Source: Oscillospiraceae bacterium (GTDB lineage Bacteria > Bacillota > Clostridia > Oscillospirales > Acutalibacteraceae). From it: 61,839 bases of DNA. Shown piece after piece: positions 7,814-15,596 of the stretch. The stretch lies in assembly GCA_902802375.1 (NCBI GenBank), contig CADCLS010000008.1, positions 1 through 61,839 on the forward strand, read 5' to 3'. The position numbers and the translations under genes are program-made. The notes below the pieces were generated by a model. It did not search any database. It was not told the DNA's origin and saw nothing but the letters and a program-made list of their open reading frames with translations. Positions within the stretch are counted from its first letter, which is position 1. Each line of letters opens with the position of its first letter.

Positions 7814-9649
7814 TTATACCTCGTCAATAAAAAATCTTTTGTACCAGATAAGGAAAGAAAAAATTACATAGATTTTCTTTCCGTTTTTTGCGGTACCAAT
7901 GTAATGATTATCAAGCATACGGTTTATTTTATCGGTATCGAAAAACTCCGCGGCAAAGTCGCTTGTAAACAGTTCTTTTACGCACTTATAATATTTTTCC
8001 TCTTTAATCCAGTTGCCGAAAGGCACCGGGAAGCCGAGTTTTCTGCGCTTTGCCCACTCTGTAGGTATACACTTTTCCGCCACTTTACGGAAAATATATT
8101 TAGTCTGATTATCGCGCACTAAATACTTAGTCGGAATTTTTCTTGCGAGAGAGAATACCTCTTTATCGAGGAACGGAACACGAAGTTCCACGCTGTTTGC
8201 CATAGACATTTTATCGGCTTTAAGCAGTATATCGTGCGGAAGCCAGAAATTAAGGTCTATATACATTTTGCGAAGAACATCATCCTTGCCCTTTACCTCG
8301 TTATAATAAGGCGTGCAAAGGTCGAACGGGCTGACTGTGGGTTTATAACCGTCTTTAAGCACTGTACCCACCTCATCAGGCAAAAACATTTCGGTTTTAT
8401 TATAGTAACGACGGGATAACTCCTTGCCGTACTTCTCTATAAAGTGTTTACCCTTAAAATACGGAAGCGGTTTTGCCGCGGCGGCAATACCCTTACGCAA
8501 AAACAAAGGTAACCTAAGATAATGCTTTGCAGCCCCCTGGACATTATATTCATTATATCCGCCGAACATTTCGTCGGCTCCCTCACCTGAGAGAACCACT
8601 TTAACCTGAGTTCTTGCGAGCTTACTTAAAAAGTATAACGGCACCGCACTTACATTCGCGCTCGGTTCGTCAAGATGATACTGAACTGTCGGCAAGATAC
8701 CGAAAAACTCGTCACCCGAAATGGTTTTGGCAAAATGCTCAACACCGAAATGGTCGGAAAGCCCCTTTGCATATTCTATCTCACTAAACCCCTTGCCCTC
8801 AAAGCCTACCGTAAAGGTTTTATTAGGCTTGGCGACAGACACAACATACGAAGAATCAACACCGCCCGAAAGATAAGAGCCTACCTCAACATCACTGATT
8901 TTATGATAATCTACCGATGATTCAAGTGTTTCTTTTACAAGCTTTTCATAATATTCGTATGAATTTTCCTGCTTTTCGTAATCAAGCTTACTGTACTGCT
9001 TTATATTGATTTCGCCGTCTTTATATGTTAAAAAATGACCGGGTAAAAGCTTTTTAGTATGCTCAAAAAATGTTTCTTCCATATGGTTTGTGCCGTAGCA
9101 CAAATACATACTGAGTACCTTTTTGTTAAGCTCTTTTTTGAAATTCGGGTGAGATAGAAAGCTCTTTATCTCACTGCCCACCATAAATGTTTCATTGTCA
9201 AAATAATAATATACGGGCTTGATACCGAAAAAATCACGCGCGCATATAAGCATTTCTTTTTCTCTGTCATAAATCATTATGCCGAACATACCGCGAAGAC
9301 GCGAGAAAATATCAGTGCCGTACTGCTCATAGCCGTGAACTATGACTTCAGTATCGCTGTTTGTGGCAAAGGTATGACCCTCAGCCTTTAATTCGTCGCG
9401 CAACTCCATAAAGTTATATATCTCACCGTTGAACATAACGACAACATTTTTATCTTCACTGAAAATCGGCTGGTCACCGCCGGCAAGGTCAATAATAGAC
9501 AGTCTGCGAAAGCCCATAGCAACGCGGTCGTCTGTAAAATAACCGTCACTGTCGGGTCCGCGGTGAATTATCCTATCCGCCATACCTTTAATAATTTTTT
9601 TCTTCTCTTTTTCTTCGAGTTTATCGGCAAAACCGCAAAATCCGCACAT
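7814..9649 (-). CDS. asnB: Asparagine synthase-like glutamine amidotransferase
   Basis: The 611-aa enzyme has the class-II glutaminase domain with nucleophile Cys2 (MCGFCGF) and glutamine-site residues HRGPDSDG and FNGEIYN. The ATP-pyrophosphatase domain has SGGVDSS (261-267) and LSGEGADEMFGGY. Members either make asparagine from aspartate or amidate a bound carboxylate, as AsnH does for D-Asp in the peptidoglycan cross-bridge of Enterococcus faecium and Lactococcus. Its place 6 bp after a D-aspartate-ligase-like ATP-grasp gene and an Alr-like racemase favours the amidating role here. A free-asparagine synthase cannot be excluded from sequence alone. Confidence 0.9.
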   Translation of the reverse strand: MCGFCGFADKLEEKEKKKIIKGMADRIIHRGPDSDGYFTDDRVAMGFRRLSIIDLAGGDQPIFSEDKNVVVMFNGEIYNFMELRDELKAEGHTFATNSDTEVIVHGYEQYGTDIFSRLRGMFGIMIYDREKEMLICARDFFGIKPVYYYFDNETFMVGSEIKSFLSHPNFKKELNKKVLSMYLCYGTNHMEETFFEHTKKLLPGHFLTYKDGEINIKQYSKLDYEKQENSYEYYEKLVKETLESSVDYHKISDVEVGSYLSGGVDSSYVVSVAKPNKTFTVGFEGKGFSEIEYAKGLSDHFGVEHFAKTISGDEFFGILPTVQYHLDEPSANVSAVPLYFLSKLARTQVKVVLSGEGADEMFGGYNEYNVQGAAKHYLRLPLFLRKGIAAAAKPLPYFKGKHFIEKYGKELSRRYYNKTEMFLPDEVGTVLKDGYKPTVSPFDLCTPYYNEVKGKDDVLRKMYIDLNFWLPHDILLKADKMSMANSVELRVPFLDKEVFSLARKIPTKYLVRDNQTKYIFRKVAEKCIPTEWAKRRKLGFPVPFGNWIKEEKYYKCVKELFTSDFAAEFFDTDKINRMLDNHYIGTAKNGKKIYVIFSFLIWYKRFFIDEV

Positions 9650-9655
9650 TAGCTA

Positions 9656-10888
9656 TCAATCCCAATTCCAAGTGAAATTTTTATACGCTTTTTTGTAATT
9701 ATATCCTATTTTTGCAAGCAACAGTTTTCTTATAAAACCGTTGTCTTTCTTATAACGCAGAGGCTCTACCCTATCACGCCACAGTGACAGTGCCTTTTTC
9801 CTGAATTCCTCATTTACTATATACTTTTTTGCAACAGACTTCGGCACAAAGGTCTCAAGCTGAATCTTATCGACCCTTGCAAACGGCATATCCTCATTTT
9901 CTATCAGGTCGCGGTAAAGTATCTCTATAAGATTATATCCGCAAGGGGTTATATAATATGAACATCTACCCTGCCTTGCATTTATTTCCATAACCTTGTA
10001 TTTATTCTCGCGCTCGTCGTACTTCATATCAAATTCAGCAAAGCCCTGATAGCCGATATTCTCCATAAACTCGACAATTTTATCTATCTGGGCGTCTACG
10101 CCCTCAAACTGCGAATAGCCGTTTATAATCACCGCCGCGTTACCTATCATTCGGGGACTATGCTCTTGAAGACCTATCTGAGCGAATGAGCAAAGCTTGG
10201 CTTTTTTATCTTTCCCCATATAAACTACCGCGTCAAACAGGTGTGAATCGTCACCGGGGATATACTCTTGAATGATAAGTGTATCGTCATAATCGCTATT
10301 CTTGAAATAACCGATTACCTCTTCAAGCTGTTCTTTAGTGCTCAATCTGTATATTTTGCGTTTTCCCTTAAAGGTTATATGCTTAAAAAGCACCACATTT
10401 GCAGGCTTTACAATTACGGGGTATATTAAGTCTTCGGGTATTTCTGTATCGCCTTTCACATCAAAATATACAGTTTTAGGCAGGTCGAGAACACTACCTG
10501 CGTAGGTCTTGTAAAAAAGCTCTTTATTTACAAGTGTTCTTTGAAGCTCTACCGACGGATAGTTGAAATAAAACTTTTCTTTCAGGTCATCCTGATTTTT
10601 CGCTATATACTCGCCGTAGGTTTCGTTACTGCTGACAAGTAAAATCTTCTCATCCTTGTGAGCTTCATAGTAGGCGTTTATCTCATTCAAAAACACCTGC
10701 TCGTCCCAAAAATCCTCAATGTATTTTATATTGAGGATTTTAGTATACCTCGTATAAGCAAACGGCTTTTCGCCTCTGGGCTTTAATGCCAACATATCGG
10801 CCTTTTGACCTGTAAACTCGTGATAACATCTTGCAAGATAATATGCGTTTATATCGCTTCCGATTATCAGCGCTCTGAACTGTTCCAT
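9656..10888 (-). CDS. ATP-grasp ligase resembling D-aspartate ligase (Asl family)
   Basis: This 410-aa ATP-grasp enzyme has a Rossmann-like start with GSDINAYYLARCYHE and then TRYTKI. The ATP-binding region contains YPVIVKPANVV, LIIQEYIPGDDSHLFD and the Mg-binding AEFDMKYDERENKYKVMEIN followed by ARQGRCSYYITPCGYNL. From memory this order and these motifs match the Aslfm/AslA D-aspartate ligases of E. faecium and L. lactis, which attach D-Asp to the side-chain amine of residue 3 of the peptidoglycan stem. The neighbours, a racemase upstream and an amidotransferase downstream, are the other two steps of that pathway. The amino acid used and the acceptor are inferred. Confidence 0.7.
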   Translation of the reverse strand: MEQFRALIIGSDINAYYLARCYHEFTGQKADMLALKPRGEKPFAYTRYTKILNIKYIEDFWDEQVFLNEINAYYEAHKDEKILLVSSNETYGEYIAKNQDDLKEKFYFNYPSVELQRTLVNKELFYKTYAGSVLDLPKTVYFDVKGDTEIPEDLIYPVIVKPANVVLFKHITFKGKRKIYRLSTKEQLEEVIGYFKNSDYDDTLIIQEYIPGDDSHLFDAVVYMGKDKKAKLCSFAQIGLQEHSPRMIGNAAVIINGYSQFEGVDAQIDKIVEFMENIGYQGFAEFDMKYDERENKYKVMEINARQGRCSYYITPCGYNLIEILYRDLIENEDMPFARVDKIQLETFVPKSVAKKYIVNEEFRKKALSLWRDRVEPLRYKKDNGFIRKLLLAKIGYNYKKAYKNFTWNWD

Positions 10889-10897
10889 ACTTTTCCC

Positions 10898-12034
10898 CTA
10901 ATACTTTACTTCCGTAATATTTTCGCCGTCTTTATACACCCTCGGCACTCGGTTTGTAACACTTGTTATAAGCTTATACACATTCGCGTTTGCAAGACGG
11001 CTTGCAACCCTCGGCGTAATATTACTACCGAAAATCTCTACCTTATCGCCCGGCTTTACACTTTCGTCAACAATAGCCGAAGTGACATCCATATAGTTTA
11101 CAACTATTTCTCGCTTTTTTGAGCCTATATAAACATAGGTTTTACCGATAAGCGAAAAATCCGCAAAGCCATACGGCATTACGGCTATGAGCGTATCATT
11201 TTTACTGTCAAACATACCGCCGTATCCTGCACTCTCGCCTGCCGCGATTTTCTTTATTTCCAAAACCTCACTGTAAAAACTTATAACATTTTTAAGACAT
11301 AGTACCGACGGCTCAGGCGGTTTTTTGCCTGTGAGCTTATTAAAAATTTTACGCTTTTTGGATATTGCGGGAGGCATTTTAGAAAAGCCGTACATAACAA
11401 TCCCGAGCCTCACACCGTTTGCAAAATCCTGTTTTTCGTGCTGTTCAAGTGTGAGCGACCTATCAATATGCACTATCTCGACTGCAGACAAATCAATAAG
11501 GCTTGTACGCTCCGTAAACAGGTTTAACTGCTTTTTATATCTCTCTCCGGCACCGCTTGAAAGCTGGGTAAAAACGCCCTCTAATCGCACATTTTCGTTT
11601 GCATTATCATAAATATGCTTTACCGCGTTTTTATCTGTAAGACCGAAGCGGTTCATACCGCAATCAACCTTAATATGAAATTTTATTTTTATGCCTGAGG
11701 CTAACATTTTATCAAAATAATCTGCATTGTCTACCGTCACGGTTATATTGTTCTTTGAGGCTGTTTCCAGACCCTCAAAACAGATAGGTTCCATAACGAG
11801 AACAGGCGCATCTTTATTGATTTCACGAACAGCTAACGCCTCTTCAAGCGATGATACCGCAAGATAGTTTATGCCGGCTTCTATCATTGCGTTTACGCAG
11901 TATATTCCGGCGCCGTAAGCATTTGCTTTTACAACACCGAAATAATACTTATAATCCGAAAAGTTTTTGCGTATTTCCCTTATATTGCTTTTAAGCGCAT
12001 TAAGGTCCACTTCAAGATATGTTTTTCTGAACAT
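10898..12034 (-). CDS. Alanine-racemase-fold PLP enzyme, atypical active site
   Basis: The ATG at 12034 is preferred over an in-frame GTG at 12055 because AAAGGCGGT precedes it; the protein is then 378 aa. It has the PLP lysine in VKANAYGAG (Lys36), the conserved arginine in CGMNRFGL, the AGYGG catalytic-tyrosine segment and VRLGIVMYG, so it should racemise an amino acid. The usual HxANSAA active-site segment is replaced by HIDRSLTLEQ, and the region before YMDVTSA also differs. It may therefore not be the housekeeping Alr. As first gene of an operon with a D-aspartate-ligase-like enzyme it could supply D-Asp or another D-amino acid. A strong promoter lies directly upstream. Confidence 0.8.
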   Translation of the reverse strand: MFRKTYLEVDLNALKSNIREIRKNFSDYKYYFGVVKANAYGAGIYCVNAMIEAGINYLAVSSLEEALAVREINKDAPVLVMEPICFEGLETASKNNITVTVDNADYFDKMLASGIKIKFHIKVDCGMNRFGLTDKNAVKHIYDNANENVRLEGVFTQLSSGAGERYKKQLNLFTERTSLIDLSAVEIVHIDRSLTLEQHEKQDFANGVRLGIVMYGFSKMPPAISKKRKIFNKLTGKKPPEPSVLCLKNVISFYSEVLEIKKIAAGESAGYGGMFDSKNDTLIAVMPYGFADFSLIGKTYVYIGSKKREIVVNYMDVTSAIVDESVKPGDKVEIFGSNITPRVASRLANANVYKLITSVTNRVPRVYKDGENITEVKY

Positions 12035-12069
12035 TTTTACCGCCTTTATATGCACAATATTTCAGTATA

Positions 12070-12098
12070 ATTATAGTGTTACGGCAAGTCTTTGTCAA
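12070..12098 (-). promoter_or_regulatory. Promoter of the racemase-ligase-amidotransferase operon
   Basis: On the minus strand TTGACA (12098-12093) and TATAAT (12075-12070) are separated by exactly 17 bp: a consensus housekeeping promoter. No terminator is seen until beyond radC, so it probably drives all six genes. Confidence 0.85.
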
Positions 12099-12154
12099 TA
12101 ATGTTTTAATATAAATATATTATGCAATTTACTCTTTATTTTTGAAAGTCTTTG

Positions 12155-12163
12155 TGATATAAT
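12155..12163 (+). promoter_or_regulatory. rlmB promoter (extended -10)
   Basis: TGATATAAT (TATAAT at 12158-12163) is an extended -10 element about 30 bp before the rlmB start. The -35 (TTTATT at 17 bp spacing) is weak, as is usual for extended -10 promoters. Confidence 0.55.
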
Positions 12164-12192
12164 TTAGTAAATCTGTGTATTAGGTGAAGGTT

Positions 12193-12942
12193 ATGCTTGA
12201 AACAGATAAAGAGCAAAAAAATATAATATGCGGTAAAAATCCGGTGCTTGAAGCTCTCCGTTCAGGACGCGAAATCGACCGTTTGCTTATAGCGCACAGT
12301 GCAGGCGGCGGCAGTATAAACGAAATAGTTGCCAAGTGTTCAAAGCGCGGCGTTCTTATTAAAGAAGTAAGCCCTCAAAAGCTTGATTACTACTGCGGCG
12401 GCGCTAATCATCAGGGCGTGGCGGTTATGTTTGCAAGCCAGGAATACTCAACGGTTGAGGAAATTCTCGGTTTTGCACAGAAAAGAAACGAACCGCCGTT
12501 TTTGGTAATATGCGATGAGATAGAGGACCCTCACAATTTAGGCGCTATTATCCGTACCGCCGAGGTTTCCGGTGTTCACGGCATTATAATTCCGAAGCGC
12601 CGTTCGGCGTCACTTAATGCGACGGTGGCAAAAACCAGTGCAGGTGCGCTCGAATATATGAGAGTGGCGCGCGTTACAAACATTTCTGCCACGATAGAAG
12701 AGTTAAAGGAAAAAGGTGTTTGGGTGTTCGGCGCGGATATGAACGGCGAGGATTACCGCAAAACTGATTTTACAGTTCCCTGCGCGCTTGTGATAGGCAA
12801 CGAAGGCAAGGGTATCGGTACGCTTGTAGCGAAAAAATGCGATAAAATAATAAGTCTTCCGATGAAGGGCAAAATCAATTCACTTAACGCCTCTGTGGCG
12901 GCAGGAATACTTATGTATAAGGTTATGGAGTGCAGAAGTTAA
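12193..12942 (+). CDS. rlmB: 23S rRNA 2'-O-ribose methyltransferase (TrmH/RlmB family)
   Basis: A SPOUT-class methyltransferase of about 249 aa. It has the N-terminal substrate-binding domain (GKNPVLEALRSGREIDRLLI) and C-terminal trefoil-knot motifs: DPHNLGAIIRTAE (motif 1), IGNEGKGIG (motif 2) and LPMKGKINSLNASVAAGI (motif 3). The family 2'-O-methylates a 23S rRNA guanosine (G2251 in E. coli). The ATG at 12193 is preferred over the GTG at 12184, since AGGTGAAGG stands at the right distance before it. The gene leads a plus-strand run with the P-type-ATPase-like gene, metG and tatD. Confidence 0.93.
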   Translation: MLETDKEQKNIICGKNPVLEALRSGREIDRLLIAHSAGGGSINEIVAKCSKRGVLIKEVSPQKLDYYCGGANHQGVAVMFASQEYSTVEEILGFAQKRNEPPFLVICDEIEDPHNLGAIIRTAEVSGVHGIIIPKRRSASLNATVAKTSAGALEYMRVARVTNISATIEELKEKGVWVFGADMNGEDYRKTDFTVPCALVIGNEGKGIGTLVAKKCDKIISLPMKGKINSLNASVAAGILMYKVMECRS

Positions 12943-12962
12943 AAGTATTTGGGGTATGAAAT

Positions 12963-15581
12963 ATGAGAAGAAAATCTAAAGATAAAAAAGAAGAGCTTAT
13001 ATTGGATTTCGAGTCTTTCCCAATTGATGAAAGCGAAGATTTACTTGCTGAGAAAAACAAGGCAGTATTGGCTAATTTCGGTGATAATATTTCGGAAAAT
13101 AATACTCCGTTTTATCCTTCAAAAACAGAAACTGAACATTCTGCCGCTTCACCGCTTGATTCGCTTAAATCGCGTATGGGCGTAGAAGAAGCAGAAAACA
13201 TTAAAGAAACAAAAAAACACGAACCTACTGCAGAAAAGAGTGCACCTGAGAAAACGCTGCTTGAAAAGCTTAAAAGATACACAACAGATGAGACCGGGCA
13301 TAATGTAACCGAAGACGAAGCGCCGCTTTATACCCTTAAAAGTGTTGCCGAGATTATAAAAAGCGACAGCAGCAAGCTTCTTGACAGGCTTTCTGAAAAA
13401 TACGATGTAACCATAGATACCTTAGGAAAGTCTACGAATGACGACTATCTCCCGAAAGAAAGCGGAGAACAGAAAGAAGATAAACCCGAAGATAGTCAAA
13501 AAACCGAAAAAGCCGATGCGTCCGGTCCGACGCCTACGCCGGCATTTGAAAAAATGAGCGTGCAGTCAAAGCAACGATTTGAGAAAAACCTTTTCGATGA
13601 CCTTTTCCCTAAAGAAACAGAAGAGCCGCCGAAGGATGAAAGCGTACCTGATATTTCGGATATTGACAACAGTCATATAGCAAGTCATAAAGATGAGCCG
13701 CTTTCAAACACCGCCACCATCCGTTTCACCCCAATAAAGGACGAAAAGGGTAACACCGGGCGCATAAATATCAGCAGTTCGACAAAAGTTATCGATATAA
13801 ACCAGGAACTTACGAATACTTCCGAGGCTGAAGAGGCTGATAACGACAACATCTTTGAGACAAACGATTTTGATTTGTTCATTCCAAGAGATGAAGCTAC
13901 CGACTTTGCTACGGCAAAATCCATTTCAAGAAAGCTTGCGTACAAAAAGCGCAGGAATTTTATTTCAGTCGCGGTTTGCTCGCTGTGCACGCTTGTTATG
14001 CTTTTATTCCTCACTCCGATTTTATCGGATAAAGTTATAAGTGCAACAAAATCCGTAATTATACTATGCACAAGCCTGTTCGGTTTTGAAATATTGGCAA
14101 ATGCGGATATGTTTGCAGATTTATTAAATGTATTTCGCCGCAAGGCTTCGCACGACTGTATTATAAGTCTTTGCGCGATATTCGGTATTGTGCTTTGTGT
14201 TTCGGCGATAGTGACGGGTGAGAATGTTTATCATTTGATACTTTTAATGGGAATTCTTATGTTCACGCGCTCGGTAATAACATTTATGCAAACTTCTGCG
14301 CTTGCCTCAAACTTAAATAAAATAAGAAGTTCTGTGCCTAAGAATGCAGTCGCGTTTATTAAGGACGGCTCAACGGCTCTTGCTATGGCGAAAAACGCGA
14401 TAGACGGCGATGTTCTGATAGCGGCGCCGAGAAAAGCGGAGTTCATAAACGATTTTATGAAGTTTTCACTTTACAAAAAAAAGCTTTCAGGGAAAATGCC
14501 GATAGTATTTATAGCGGCTCTTGTTCTCTCTCTGCTCGGAGCCGTAATGGCATATTTTTATTACAAAACCGCTTTTGCGGCCATATATGCCGTTAGTGTT
14601 ACAACTATTATTCTCTCCATGCCGGCACTTATGTTTATAGACGCCCTGCCTTTATTCTGCGCCGCAAAAACGCTCAATAAGAAAGGCGCTATGATAGCAG
14701 GTACATTCGGCGCGGACAATATCGAGCTTGCCAACGCCGCAGTAATTGAAACAAATGATATATTCCCAAATGGCACGGTAATTCTTAAAAGCTTTAAGGT
14801 TTTATCGGATAACAACATTGATTCGATTATCGTAAACGCCGCGGCGCTGACGGAGGAAATAGGCAGTCCTTTAGCGCCTATATTCGGCAAAATCGCAGGC
14901 ACAAGTACATCATATAAAAAGCCCGATTCGGACACTATAAAATACGAGGAACGCCTCGGTATATCCGGTTGGGTAAACGACGAGCTTCTCTTTATCGGCA
15001 ACCGCACTCTTATGCAGGCGCACGGCATAGAGGTGCCGAGTATCGAGGTTGATAAACGGATACTCAGAAAGGGTTGTTTCCCTGTTTATGTAGGTACCGG
15101 TGGTAAGGCATGTGCGCTTGTGGTCATTCAGTACGAAGTGCGCTCGGATATTAGGAAGTTACTCAGAAAAATCTCACAGCTCGGCATTACAATGCTTGTT
15201 AAAAACTGCGATCCCAATGTCAATGAGGAAATGATTTGCGATTATTTCGGTCTGTATGACGATTCTGTAAAGGTAATGACTAATGTGGGCGTTCATATGT
15301 ATGAAAACGCAGTGACGCCTGTTAGTATGATTTCGGCTCCGGCAAGCTTCAAGGGCAGCAGATTAAATCTTTTACGCATTATGAACAGCGCCTCGAGAAT
15401 AAGAATTTCAAACAATATACTCTCGATATTCTATGTTTTGACTGCAGTTTTCGGCATATGGTATTTTGCGTTCACATCCTTTGCGCAGTCAAGCGGTCTG
15501 CTTTCGGGTGCGACTCTGCTTCTTTTCGAATTGCTTGCGACAGTGCTCGGAATAACAGCATTTTTATTCAAAAAACCTTAA
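12963..15581 (+). CDS. Degenerate P-type-ATPase-like membrane protein with long acidic N-tail
   Basis: This is an 872-aa protein. Residues 1 to about 330 are hydrophilic, charged and probably disordered. From about 333 there are two helix pairs, a soluble loop, another helix pair (about 507-565), a second soluble region and two final helices. Around the sixth helix ILSMPALMFIDALPLF is laid out like the CPCAL helix of P1B metal ATPases. GAMIAGTFGADNIELANAAV then matches the usual run-up to DKTGT, but the motif itself reads IETND (Glu596), so the phosphorylated Asp is gone. SPLA stands where HPLA would be, NCDPN where TGDN would be, and no GDGxND is found. It cannot work as a normal ion pump. 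Function unknown; a scaffold or regulatory role is possible. Confidence 0.65.
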   Translation: MRRKSKDKKEELILDFESFPIDESEDLLAEKNKAVLANFGDNISENNTPFYPSKTETEHSAASPLDSLKSRMGVEEAENIKETKKHEPTAEKSAPEKTLLEKLKRYTTDETGHNVTEDEAPLYTLKSVAEIIKSDSSKLLDRLSEKYDVTIDTLGKSTNDDYLPKESGEQKEDKPEDSQKTEKADASGPTPTPAFEKMSVQSKQRFEKNLFDDLFPKETEEPPKDESVPDISDIDNSHIASHKDEPLSNTATIRFTPIKDEKGNTGRINISSSTKVIDINQELTNTSEAEEADNDNIFETNDFDLFIPRDEATDFATAKSISRKLAYKKRRNFISVAVCSLCTLVMLLFLTPILSDKVISATKSVIILCTSLFGFEILANADMFADLLNVFRRKASHDCIISLCAIFGIVLCVSAIVTGENVYHLILLMGILMFTRSVITFMQTSALASNLNKIRSSVPKNAVAFIKDGSTALAMAKNAIDGDVLIAAPRKAEFINDFMKFSLYKKKLSGKMPIVFIAALVLSLLGAVMAYFYYKTAFAAIYAVSVTTIILSMPALMFIDALPLFCAAKTLNKKGAMIAGTFGADNIELANAAVIETNDIFPNGTVILKSFKVLSDNNIDSIIVNAAALTEEIGSPLAPIFGKIAGTSTSYKKPDSDTIKYEERLGISGWVNDELLFIGNRTLMQAHGIEVPSIEVDKRILRKGCFPVYVGTGGKACALVVIQYEVRSDIRKLLRKISQLGITMLVKNCDPNVNEEMICDYFGLYDDSVKVMTNVGVHMYENAVTPVSMISAPASFKGSRLNLLRIMNSASRIRISNNILSIFYVLTAVFGIWYFAFTSFAQSSGLLSGATLLLFELLATVLGITAFLFKKP

Positions 15582-15596
15582 GAGAGGTAATATACT

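Noticed and set aside
12121-12192. Riboswitch or T-box leader before rlmB/metG genes
   Set aside because: The leader is under 40 nt, too short for a T-box, and shows no specifier or antiterminator sequence.
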